Source: Populus alba (lineage: Eukaryota; Streptophyta; Magnoliopsida; Malpighiales; Salicaceae). Taken from it: a stretch of 64,000 nucleotides of DNA. Below, one piece after another: positions 22,201 through 41,867 of the stretch. Below the pieces are notes generated by a model that was given only the letters and a program-made list of their open reading frames with translations, searched no databases and was not told the origin of the DNA. The DNA is taken from assembly GCF_005239225.2 (NCBI RefSeq), contig NC_133299.1:15797154-15861153 (forward strand), given 5' to 3'. Position 1 is the first letter of the stretch. Each line of letters begins with the position of its first letter. Both the position numbers and the translations under genes were made by a program.

Positions 22201-22310
22201 ACAGATAGGCATGGCTGAGATCAGATGTAGTCTTCCCAGTATCATCAACAATAAACTGAGGAGGACGGGGGGCGGAGCCATCAACAATGCTTAAGAGATC
22301 ATGGCGACAC
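19266..22310 (-). mobile_element. Truncated Ty1/copia retrotransposon
   Basis: Pol and gag pieces on the - strand. A gag part (22,305 to 22,000) has the zinc knuckle CQVCGKTNHQALYC. A join then leads straight to the end of integrase (IFLGYNAKQKGYFCLDP, SRRVVFDE, about 21,700-21,590), RT begins at 20,959 (MVTRSQTNSLKPKQ, KARLVAKGFDQE) and continues 20,405-19,608 with YVDDI, and RNase H finishes at 19,496-19,266 (IVVDYHFICEKI). Protease and the integrase catalytic core are missing, and the 5' end stops inside gag near 22,310 with no 5' LTR. Several stops and frameshifts make it non-autonomous. Confidence 0.9.
21120..21490 (-). mobile_element. Possible nested insertion within the copia element
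   Basis: Between the integrase end (about 21,560) and the RT start (20,959) lies an AT-rich piece without copia-like coding. On the - strand it has LTR-like phrases (TGTCAACTAATC near 21,492 and ATTCTGCTGTCTTTTATC near 21,250). It resembles a solo LTR of another copia family, but neither clear ends nor a target duplication could be fixed. It might instead be a decayed linker of the host element. Confidence 0.3.
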
Positions 22311-24021
22311 CACTATCTGTGTTTTTTTGTAGTCTGCAGCAGCAGCAGCAGCCCACCATTGCTTGTTTCATTTGTTAGCGTGCATAATCTGTGTCCTCTA
22401 GATGAATTTGCAAAGTGCTTCATTTGCAAAGTCCTCTTTTTGTACTTTGCCTGCAAAATCATAGCTCCACTGATCTACGAAGTGTACTGACAGGAAAGAG
22501 CTCCATACAACCCAGAATCAGTCTACCTCCGTTTCTTTCTTGGCAACACCCACTGGATTGCACCTTTGCGTAAGAGAAAAAGCTTCTTTTTCGGGTCTAT
22601 TTAAAAATATGGTTGGGATTGTTTTTTAAAGTGTTTTTCATATTGCAATACATAAAAATAATATTTTTATTTTTTAAAAATATTATTTTTTAGATCAGCG
22701 CATTAAAACAATTCAAAATATATTAAAAATAATTTTTCTTAAAAAAAAATTAATTTTTTTTAAAAACACTAGTAGACTTCTAATATTGTTTGGGCTTGCC
22801 ACAAAAACATCAAAACGTGGGTTTAGGTAAAATACAATAAAAAAATTATTAAAAATATTAATTTAAAACTTTGAAGGAAAAAAACAAAAAAAATATAAAA
22901 GTATGGTACAACCTATACTACCAAACTCCACCTCTAATATATATAACCTTGATTGATTAATCAATAAATTTCAGAAGCAAGCAATAATTGTGGTTGGAAT
23001 ATTATCACCTTCACTATTATTTAACATTGAAGAAAGTTGACTTTTTGTATTTTCTTCAAAAAAACGGAAATTGAAAGTTTGACTAACGCGGCACGTGCAA
23101 AGAACAACCATTCCTCTATCGGCTTTCCCTGTGGCGTCTGAAAGTAGAAGTGCCACCGCGTTACCAAGTTCGAAAAGCGTGTCGGGGGAGATTTAATGCC
23201 ATGTTTGGTGCCTGTATTTTTCATTTTCTTCTAATGTAGTCCATGTAGTTTGTTTTTTTTTCTCTTATTACGATTCTTCCACCTCATCATTTAATGACCT
23301 CTGTATGAATTTTTTTTCTTAAACTAGTCCTTGTAGGTTTACACTTCAAGCTTTGTTAGTCATTGATTATTACATTTGTTTTTCTATTTTCAGTTAATAA
23401 TTTATTAAATAAACTCTTAAGAATATATTCTTTCTCGACCTCCTTTTGGGATGACTTGCAAGGATAATATTGAAAAAAAAAGGGGCATGCAGTGACCAAA
23501 TTGTGAGAATAAAAAGAATACAAATACCAAATACACAACTAACCCTCTACTTTGAGTCCTTTCTTTTTTTCCAAGATCTTGAAGGTAGGTAAGAATGTCT
23601 AAAAAAGTCCACGGCTGTCGCTATAGGCGAAGCCCCCCACCATGTTTTATTCATATCTACTTCCGCTAAAGTTTGAGAAGGTTATACATAACAAATTGCA
23701 AAGAATAATAATAATAATAACAAGATTTTTTTATTATTATTATTTTTTTGCACTTCAAATTTATTGCATGTGATTTATTTCTTCAACGAGAGTAATTTTT
23801 CTTGGAATTGTCGATAACAAGACAACAAACAGTACATTGGTTATCATTAAAGAACATGGTAACGTGAAGTGCAAACTGTGTTGAAGTTACACGTTGTCAC
23901 TGTTTTGCATTTCATCCAAATATAGTAAGTACTCGGTAATAATTGAGAAAAACAGAGTAATTAGTAAAAAAAATTGAATATCTTTAGACTTTCTCTCTCG
24001 TAATCTTGCCTGGCTGCTAAA
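22311..24021. other. Spacer between the copia element and gene C
   Basis: No gene. It contains a CAG-rich stretch (22,337-22,352) and a MITE-like AT-rich unit around 22,610-22,770 (GTTTTTTAAAGTGTTTTTCA and similar). AT-rich sequence without recognisable features continues to about 24,000. Confidence 0.4.
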
Positions 24022-24286
24022 ATGGATGGATCAGCCATGACGACAATGCCATCTCACATATATATATCGTTTTCTATTGCGCAAACTAGATTCCATTTAT
24101 TATCATTCGTGCCCCCATCAACAAGACTTCTGCTATATTTTTATTCCTGCCCACCGAGCTTTACTTGCTTCTGCTGCAGAAGTCTACAGCTTTTGATTCT
24201 GTGGTCTCAAGGATTCATAGCTTATCGTATAGTTTGGATGTTAAAAGCAATCCCACTATAGTTTGGTCATGTTTGACTCGTTTCCA

Positions 24287-24606
24287 GTAAGCATCTTCTT
24301 TTATCTTCCTTTCCTCTCTTTTTTTCGTCGAAAATTGTGGATTTTTTAGACTTTTACTGCTGGGCGCCTGTTTCATTGTTAGTTACCGGAATTATGGGGT
24401 TTGACTATCTTCCTTGTTTGGTAAGCTGGATATTTTGGGGAAATTAAATCTGCAAGCTTGGTTTGGACTTTTTTCCCCTTTCCCTGATATGCTTTTTTTG
24501 GGTGAAAAGATTGTATCTTCTTGTTGCTTATTTTCTTTTGAGTTTGAAGGGATTGCTGGAAATGAATATGCAAAATGTTTAGTTATTTTGTTTGGTTCTT
24601 ACTTAG
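24287..24606 (+). other. Inferred 5' UTR intron of gene C
   Basis: Donor TTTCCA|GTAAGC at 24287 and acceptor TTCTTACTTAG ending at 24606, four bases before the first start codon. The same elements occur before gene B at 8801 and 9092. The acceptor TAG also gives an in-frame stop upstream of the start. Confidence 0.6.
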
Positions 24607-24609
24607 GGC

Positions 24610-32912
<8,303 letters not shown>

Positions 32913-34190
32913 CGTCAAACAAATCGACAATCTGGAGTTTAGTTAGGTGTAGAGTGGGTTTGATGCCCTATCTTATGCAACACGGAGACATTCCTGTATA
33001 AAGTGGAGAAATACTAGCGGTTATTGCATGAGAGTTGACCCATTTCGCAGTCGATAGAGTTAATTGCGAAAAACTAGTTCATGCTTTTTGTTACTGAAAA
33101 ATGAATCTTCTTCCATCACGTCTACTTCCATTGAAAAATATTATTTATTTATTTTACCATTTAAATCAACTAAACTATTATAAAACCTGAGCTAGCCTGG
33201 CCTGGTCATTTCTGGCTGATCTTGAGCCTAGTTAAATTGAAGAAAAAATAGAAGGGATCCAGTTAAAATTTAGGTTAACTTGTCATCCGGTTAATTCATG
33301 ATAAAATATGTTCTTCAAGTCATTGATATTTTTTATTAAAAAAATAATAATAATAATAACAATATCATTATGAATTTTTATAAAAAGATAAATTTAAATT
33401 AACTTCTCAACTCGAGGCTCGCTAGAGTTGGATTTATAACTATGCTTTGAAGCTAAAATATATTAGAAAACATGTGGAAAAATTCGGAGATAAAAAAAAA
33501 AAAAAATTGATATTCCAATAATAAAAAGCAAAGTAACATCAATTTGGATGGGCTGGTTTTATAGTAAACTAAGTTTGCTTTATTTGTATTCATGAAGGGT
33601 TAGGTTATGTCGCGGGCCGGGTTGGATTATAAAAAAATAATAATAATAATTTTTAAGTTTTAATATGGATTATATATCTACTAAAAAATAGATTTAATCT
33701 TAATATTTAAAATCCTGATGGCTAAAATAGATGATAATAATTGGTGGATAATTCCAAATGAGAATTTAAGTCAAATTCAATGGTCGAACTCTAAGGTATG
33801 TCATGTTAAATTCTTAAAACTCATTGACCCTCATAATTAATTTTATGGCTCAATTCAAAACTTTGTAACCAAATCAATTTTTGTAAAAAACCACATTTTC
33901 TAAAATAATCCCAAAAAAACTAAATGTGCTTTTTTATTTCAGATTTAATTCGATGTTTTTTAAAAAAATAATGTTTAGACACCTTTTTGTAAGATAGCAA
34001 ATGAATCATTCAAGTAATTTCCATGTTGAGGCAACCAAAAAATGTTGAACCAAGACATGAAAAATAAAAAACTCATGTCCCATGTCTTTTGGGCTATATT
34101 TTTAGTTGTATACATAATCACATGTAATTCGATTAACTAGTCAATGATTTATAAAAACCCAAGTCTTTATGCTAATGAAGTATTATCAAG
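32913..34190. other. Gene C 3' UTR and AT-rich spacer
   Basis: The first 200 bases are probably the gene C 3' UTR. After that come AT-rich sequence, short (AAT)n stretches (33,346-33,360 and 33,638-33,650), and phrases of retroelement type. No gene and no 5' LTR for the following copia element could be recognised. Confidence 0.4.
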
Positions 34191-37100
34191 TATGGTAAGG
34201 AAGAAAATTGCAAATGAGATTTAGGATACTTTGACAAAGCTATGCGAATCTAAGTCTTTTCATAATAAGATCATTTTAAAAATGAGACCTTATACCCTAC
34301 GAATGGTAGAAATCATGTCGGTGACTGGCCACATCAACATAATAAGAACTCTATTTTCATAACTTATTGTATTAGGTTAGCAAATAGAGAAAAATAAATG
34401 TACAGAGCTTATACTTCAAAGTATTCCTTATTCTTATGATCAACTCATTATTAACATGACCAATAACACCCTAGCAAGTTATTTAGTCTTCGATGATGTT
34501 GCAACCATTTTCTTGGAAAAGGTAAATAGACGTAAAAACAAATGAGATAGAATTAATAGTTCCCTCCAAGCAAAGATATTATTGATGTCAAAAGGAAGAT
34601 CAGTGGAGTGTGGCTCTAGTAGGAGTCGAAGGCCAAGAAGTTTCAAATCAAGAAGTAAGAAGACTATGAAATGCTACAACTATAGCAAAAAAAAAAAAAA
34701 AAAACTTGACACTTTAAAAGGGATTACTAGTATTAAAAGGGTATATAAAACAACTCTAAGTCATCAAAACTTCATGGGTGTGTTGCAAACACTTCAAATG
34801 ATGGAGAAGTTTTATATAGCGAAGCAGTGACAATCTATAAAAGCAGAATAAAGCTCATTGAGGTTTGGTTAATGGATTCAAAAGCAATAAAGCACATGAC
34901 TCCTTATCAAAATTGGTTTTATAGATATGAACTCATCTCTAGAGGCTCGATGTTCATGAATAATAATCATGTCTTAGAGATTGTTGGCATTGGCATCATT
35001 AAACTAAAATATATGATGGCTGAATTCATACTACTTTAGAAGTACAACTTGTGAAATGCTTGAAGAAGAATATTTTATTCGTGGGATAATTTGATAATCT
35101 TGGTTGTAAGATTCGTATAGACAATGGTATTATAAAAATTATCAAAAGGGCGCTAGTGGTATTAAAGGCTAGAAAGATAATTGCAAACTTTTTAATGTTA
35201 ATAGGAGAAATATATCATGAGGCAGATGCATCAATTCAGCTCTACAAAAGAAAAGACAGTAATGTGGCATCAAAAGCTAGGCCATGTATTAGAGAAAAGC
35301 TTGAAAATTCTTTCTAATAGAAGTTATTACATGGTCTCACAAAGGTTTCTTTATCTTTTTATTAGTATTGTATTATAAGTAAACAGCACAAGTTGAAGTT
35401 TGACACATCAACGATTAAGAGTAAATGCATTTTAGACCCGATTCATTCTCATATTTGGTAAACATCTGTTATATCCATGAGATGAGCAAGATATTTTGTA
35501 TCATTCATAGATGACTTCTCTAGGAGATATTGGGTGAATCCAGTTGAAAGTAAGCAATTTTACTCTCAGTCTTTAAAACATTTAAAGCACGGGTAGAACT
35601 AGAAACTGGAAAAAAAAAAAAAAGTCAAGTTTCTAAGGATAGATAATGAAGAAGAATATATCAGTGATGAATTTTATAACTTTTATTAACAAAAAAGTAT
35701 CAAAAGGTAGTTCACAATAGCATAAACTCCAAAACAAAATAGAGTGGCAGAGAAAATGAATCGAACTTTGTTTGAACGAACAAGAACAATGTTAAAGGTT
35801 GTAGGCTCAAGAAAGCTATACTTGGAAAAAGCAGTCAAAATCATATGTTATGTGATCAATCGCTCTCCATCAATTATGATTGATTAGAAAACATCAATGG
35901 AGATATGGACTGAAAAACTAGCTAATTATTCTCAATTATATATATTCGGAAGTCTTATATACATAATGTATAATACATAAAAAGTTAGAAAATTGGATTC
36001 AAAATCTAAAAATATGTATTCTTAGGATATATTGTGAGAGTAAAGCAATATTACTTGTAGGATCCCACTACCTACAAGGTAATCATTAGTAGAGATCTTA
36101 TATTTACAAAAGATAAAATACAAATGGAATAAAATGAAAGCATTTTAAAAAAGACTACAACAATAATTCAAGTAGAAAATACTCAAGACCATACTTCTCC
36201 TAAATCTGCACTAGAGCGTGAAAAAGAGGAACAAATAAAGTCTGAAACTCCTGAAGTTCAATGATCACCCCGTGAAAGGAGACCATCAGCTTAGCACTCA
36301 GAATATGTTATTAAGAGTAACATTGCATATTATCTTATAACATATTATGGAGAGCCATCAACTTTCTATGAAGTTATAAAAAGTACAGATATATCTATAT
36401 GGATGATAGCAATGCAAGAGGAGATAGAAACTCTACACAAGAAAGTAAAATTTGGGATCTTGTTCCTCTACCGCAAGAAAGTAAGGTCATTGGAAATATA
36501 TGGGTTTACAAGATAAAATGTGATGGAAATGATCAAGTAGAGTGTTATCATGCAAGATTGGTGGTGAAAAGATATACTTGGAAAGAATGAATATATTTTA
36601 ATGAAATATTTTCATGGTTGTACAACTAATAATGATCAAAGTAGTCTTGGCAATGTGTGTTATATTTGATCTTTATTTAGAGCAATTAGATGTGAAAATT
36701 GTATTTTTTTGCATGAAGAGCTTGGAGAATAAATTTATATGTTTCAACCAGAAGATTTTGCTAAATTAGGTTGGGAGAACTTTGTTTGCAGGTTGAACAA
36801 ATCTCTGTACAATTTCAAACAATCGCCTAAGTGTTGGTAACTATTGTAAGTAGCCTTGGGTATAACAAATTCAATTCAGACCATCGTACGTATTATAAAA
36901 AGCTTGAAGAAGATGAGGATTTTATTATTTTATTGTTGTATATGGACGACATGTTGGTAATAGACCCCTATAAAGATCAAGTCCAGGAATTAAAGGCACG
37001 ATTGGATGGGGAGTTTGATATGAAGGACCTGAAACTAGGACAAACAAACAAGATTTTAGAGATGCAAATTTACCAAGACAAAAAGAAAAGGAAGATTTAG

Positions 37101-38426
37101 ATTTCATAAAAAAAAAATTATTTGAAGAAAATCTTGTGACGCTTCAACATACAAGATTCTAAACTAATTTCAAACTCAATTCCTAATAACTTTAAAGTAT
37201 CCTCAAGTATTCTCTTAACAATGAAGTAAAAAGGATGGATGGTTCTCGAGTACCATATGCATTGGCAATGGAAAGTTTAATGTTTGTCATGATATGTACA
37301 AGACCAAATATTGCACAAACAGTGAGAGTATTTAGTTGATAGATGTCAAATTATAATAAAAAGCATTAGAATTCTATTAAGAGGATCTTGAGATACATCA
37401 AGGGTATTTCAGATGTTGTATTATATTATGGAGGATCAGAATTTACTATTAGAGATTATGTTGATTCAAATTTTACAAGTGACCTTGAAAAAAGAAAATT
37501 CACTCCAGGTTATATGTTCATAATTATAGGAGTAGTTGTGAGATTGGTCTCTAAACTACAAGTTATTGTAGCTTTATCCACAATAGAAACCGAGTATATG
37601 GCAATTATCCAAGCTTGTAAGGAAGCATATGGCTAAAAAGACTCATAGAGGATCTCGAGCACAAACAAGAGAAGATTACCATGTATTATGACAATTAAAG
37701 TGTCTTGCATATTACAAGAAATTCAGTGTTTCATTCAAGAACAAAACACATAGATGCTTAGTATTGTTTTGTTCGTGAAGTAGTGGAAGATAAAAGTATG
37801 TTTTCAAAATATTCACATCCAAGAAAACCTAGCAGATGCTCTAACCAAACCAATCAATAGTGACAAGTACATATGGTGTAGATCCTTTGATGGCCTAGCA
37901 AATTCATTAACAACATGAAGATGGAAAGTATAAAAATCAAAGTCTTCAAGTGGGAAAATGTAAAGGCAGCGTTCATTAAATGCTTGGCACTGAAATTTGC
38001 CTAATAATTGACAACTTTCGATGAACCATTAATTAATTGTTGGTGTGCTATTTGTTTATTATTTTTTTATAAAGAGAGGATGGGATGCCCGGTCTATAAA
38101 TAGGTTGCATATCATGCCTTTGATATACCATACAAGAGAGAAACATAAAGGTAAAGAGAAGAGGAGTGAAGGAGAGGAATCCCATAAAATTATAATGTAT
38201 TTGTAAGAGTATATGAGGTGATTATTCCTATTAGTACATAGATTCTCAATTGTTCTCCTACTAACAGAAGTAGTTGTAATTTTCACATTATTTAAAACAA
38301 TTCTTCTATATTTGTCCATGGACATAACTAAATTTGGGTGAATTGCTTAAATTTTTGTGTGTTTAATTTCTTATTTTACCATGTTTTATTAAGTTGTGTA
38401 TTGTTGTTTTGTATATCGGGATCCTA
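34190..38426 (+). mobile_element. Decayed Ty1/copia retrotransposon
   Basis: Domains in normal copia order on the + strand, broken by many stops and frameshifts. They are: gag (34,200-34,560, UBN2-like pattern such as SYDQLI), a broken zinc knuckle (KCYNYSKK, 34,670-34,700), a protease region with WLMDSKAIKHMTPYQNWF (34,870-34,920) where the catalytic DSG has become DSK, an integrase remnant (RIDNEEEY near 35,640, NRTLFERTRTML near 35,770), RT with LLYMDDMLVI (36,930-36,970), and RNase H ending ALSTIETEYMAIIQACKEAYG (37,570-37,636). It closes with a KHIDA remnant, a polypurine-like AAGTGGGAAAATG and the 3' LTR. It is an old, dead copy; no 5' LTR was found. Confidence 0.9.
37960..38426 (+). 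mobile_element. 3' LTR of the decayed copia element
   Basis: It starts TGTAAAGGCAG directly after the purine-rich CAAGTGGGAAAA and ends with GGATCCTAACA, giving TG...CA ends. It contains a TATA box (TCTATAAATAGG near 38,092-38,103) and, downstream, TCCATGGACATAACTAAATT, a pattern common in the R/U5 part of plant copia LTRs. The exact ends are inferred because the second LTR was not found for comparison. Confidence 0.6.
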
Positions 38427-39440
38427 ACACTTTGGCCTTTCTTTCGGTACCTTTTTTTTGTTTTTCTTCTTTTCACATGCATATTAAGATAATGTTTTGA
38501 ATGTCAAATATTATTTTCTTTATGTCATGTTTGCTTGCTTGTTTTGGTTATTTCTATGTAGGTTTTTCATGTTTTCTTTTTTTTTCGTGTTATTCGGGAA
38601 TTTGAATGATAAACTGTTACTTTTGTAGTACGTTGTAGTTTTGTTTTCATGTTTGTTGGTGTCAAGATAGGATTTTTAATGTCAAATTTGAATGGAGAGT
38701 TGGAATGACTCAGGTGATATGGAAAATAGATTTGCAATGTTTAGAGTAAGTAGGTTTTTTATTTTTACTTTTTTGCTGGTTTATGTTGTTTGAAACTCTT
38801 GAATTTAAATCACTCTTGTTTTTCTCTCCTCGCCTTCATGTTCCTGATTGGCACATTCACCTCAAGGTGCCTTTGGATTCTGCTATCTTGCTTGAGGTGT
38901 GATTTCTAAGTGCCTCTAGTTGGTGCTTCTTGGTTATGCTAGGTTTTACCTATTATTAATGTTGTTGTCTCTAACTCCTCTGTCTACTTTTTTAGGATAT
39001 TCTGGTGTTGGTCTATCAATGTGATCATGCAATGCCACTACTTAATCATGTCCCCCTGAGAGTGATTTGTGTTATTTAAGGTTCATCTTGGCAATATGTC
39101 TTTCAGCTGATGTTTCAACTCAGTGTATACTCTCAAGGTGCTGGGTTGCTGGTTTCTCGTAGTCTGTATCTATCTCCAGGCACTAGGTTGTCATCTTTTA
39201 TACTCTTCTTGTTATGTCCTAGCCATTTGGAATCATCAGTGTCTAGTTTATTCTAACGCTTATTAGATACACATTCTGATACTTGCTTTTCGTGTTCTTT
39301 TTTTATACTACATCAGTCTCCGCTACAATTTACAAGAGTCTGTACCTCTTTAGTGCAAGAGATTTCTTCATCTGCTGTTTGTGTCTATTTATATGCATTT
39401 ATTTACCTAGTTCTTTTCTACAAAATCTAATTTTGATTCA
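38427..39440. other. Spacer after the copia element
   Basis: T-rich sequence with no recognisable gene. Short open frames (for example 39283-39495) are T-rich low-complexity frames. Nothing else supported. Confidence 0.4.
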
Positions 39441-39441
39441 G

Positions 39442-40251
39442 TTCTTGCCACTGCTTCTGGATCGCCAACAGCAGATACATTTCTTGAAAAACTGAACCCC
39501 AAGTCAAGGCTTGTTGCGCAGTTAGTCGGCAATCATCAAAATCTTTATTGTGTTTTTTTAGTCAAAGAAGTGACTAGCAGGGTCATAGGATTGTGGAACA
39601 ATCCTAAACGGGAAAGAGAAGGATGTAGCATCTAACTTTGAGTTTGTGAGGTGTTTCTTGTTAATTTTATTTTCAGATCGAATAGCTTATGTTGATCGAG
39701 GATGAACTTAGCACCTGAAGTAACAAGCCTCTGAATTTCGTCAAAACGACAACCTTAAGAAACTCTTTATTATGTTGTGTTGTTGTCATGCTACATATTC
39801 ATTTTCATGATTCGTGTAGCTTAGATGGGTGGCTGGTGCTTACATTTGATGAGAAGTGATGAATTAGGAATTACCCCTTTGCATGCTTACGCGATGAGTG
39901 ATTCTTATTTTGATTATCCAAGAAATCTTTTCCAGCTGGTTTTACAAGACAGAGCCCTTCCAGAAAGTTCATACGAGCACCGGGCTACCCTTCAGCACGA
40001 TGCTTTTTTCCGACGACGAGGAGAGGAACTTTGAATCGGTAAAAATAAGCTTTCAATAGCTGCTTCTTTTTTTGTTTCTCTTAGCAGTTCATGTAACCCC
40101 TTAGGAAATCTCATTTATTTGAATGGCAGGTTTCAAACATGGGAGGAACAAGCATCCTAGTTGAAGATGGAATTCGTCTCGGAGCACTAAGGGAGGGGCT
40201 CAAGGAATTTTCTGAAAAAATTGTAATGCATCTGAGAAAAACAACCAAAGG
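39442..40251 (+). pseudogene. Exon-like fragments of an unidentified gene
   Basis: Two pieces look like coding exons. Piece one starts after TTTTGATTCAG at 39441 and reads LATASGSPTADTFLEKLNPK in one frame. Piece two ends ...SDDEERNFES at a GTAAAA donor (40039) and joins in phase to 40130 after GAATGGCAG, reading VSNMGGTSILVEDGIRLG, up to about 40251 (donor GGTGGT). I do not recognise the protein. There is no convincing start, stop or continuation in the next kilobase, so this is probably a captured or decayed gene fragment. A real gene with long introns is the alternative. Confidence 0.35.
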
Positions 40252-41867
40252 TGGTTCAAATTATCACAAAATCCAAATTCATTTATGACAGACAGGTCAA
40301 GATTGAAACTTTTTTTATGAATAATCAAATGGAACCTAAGATAATGGCATTGAAATTGTTACAGAGGCAGGGACTCCATCTAGCAATGTGAAGTGCAGTT
40401 CCACTGCCAGACAACCGCACCTCATCTCCTATATAAAATCAACCGTAGAAGCCCATTTTATCCATACCATAAAATCAACCGTAGCCCTGTAAAACTTCTA
40501 GCTTGTTTTGGGAAGCCCTAATGTAGCGCATAATTATCTATTTGAGTCCTAATCTTTTTGATGTTATCAAATCTACCTCAGATATAATGAATATTAGATA
40601 ATATCACCCTCGACGGGCTCACTATCAGTGATAGTTTAATTTTTTATCACGTATTTGTTTAGTGTTTTCATCAAAAGCTTCAAAGTAAACTCGAATATTT
40701 CACAATGAAAGGTGTTAGCATCAAATAACAATTTATGTACATGAACAAAAACTGGAAGTCCAGGGACAACAATGATCAAACTGAAACTATAAAGCTAAAT
40801 ATGACCAAAAACTCATAAACAAGGACCAAGTAAAATGTATTTCACCCAACTGCAATATGTGCGAAGACAAGGAGTCGGAGGTGATGTTATAAACACATGA
40901 ATGTATGTCTGTAATGCGAACTTTACTTATGTTTAGGATTTGGGTTTGCTGGTTGTGATAAGAAAACGACGTGCTCTCTCATTTGATTTATTCTTAAATT
41001 ATAAATCCCTCATCTTTAGGAATCTAAGCTTGTCCTCTTCTGCCTTTGTCTCTGTTTCAAGAATTCAATACCACTCGCTTGATTCCATTTCTTTGATATA
41101 AGCCCGCTTTCCATATTTTGGGGTGAGTTTCTTTTCTTATAAATGATTGTGAATCGAGGGGTCTTTATTTGATTCATGAGTTTTGGGGGGTTTTTTTTCA
41201 GAAGTTGAAAACTTTGCAATTCACAATCAAAATCCTAATTGGGAATATTGTATATAATTCGAAATTTTTCATCTTTTTGGCGTTTGAGAGCACAGGAACC
41301 AAATGGGTTCTGGTGATTTTGAAAAGTTCTTTGCTTTACTTTGATACTGTCATCTTCTTGTCCCTTGGATTTATTGTTGACTTGAGAGATTAAATTGTTG
41401 ACTAGAGAGGATCAAGAGAGCACATTTAGATTTATATAATTTCAATTGTTTTACCAAGTTTGAATTCTTCAGGGCCTTGATTGTGATCATGTGCCTAGCA
41501 AAGTTCTTTGCTTTTGATGCTTTTTTAGGGATTTTCTGTTGAAAGGGTTTAGAAGGCCACCTCAATTGCTTTTTCTTTTCTTTTCTTTTCTTTTCTTTTT
41601 AATATGAATTTCTAGTGTAATTCGTATCAGTAAATATCTGTGATTCACATTATGGCGTTGGCTTATACAATTTTCTTTAACTTTCGGCAGCAACAAGCAC
41701 AGTTCCTGGCACAGCTCGGACAGTTTTGTTGTGTATTGTTAAGCCAATCTGGGAACTTAATTGATTGTTTTCAGAAATCTCTGGAATGAAACACTTAAGA
41801 GTGTAATTTCCAAGTTGGTATAGGAGTTAGGTGTACAGGGTAAGGAGGTGAGATTTCTTAGGGTTGC
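40252..41867. other. Upstream region and probable 5' UTR of the ZIP gene
   Basis: No independent gene. A phrase AAAATCAACCGTAG occurs twice (40,433 and 40,470). A leader exon ending at GGGGTGAGTT (about 41,124) with a leader intron running to the CTTTCGGCAG before 41,690 is possible but unproven. A (CTTTT)n microsatellite lies at about 41,571-41,599. Confidence 0.4.
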
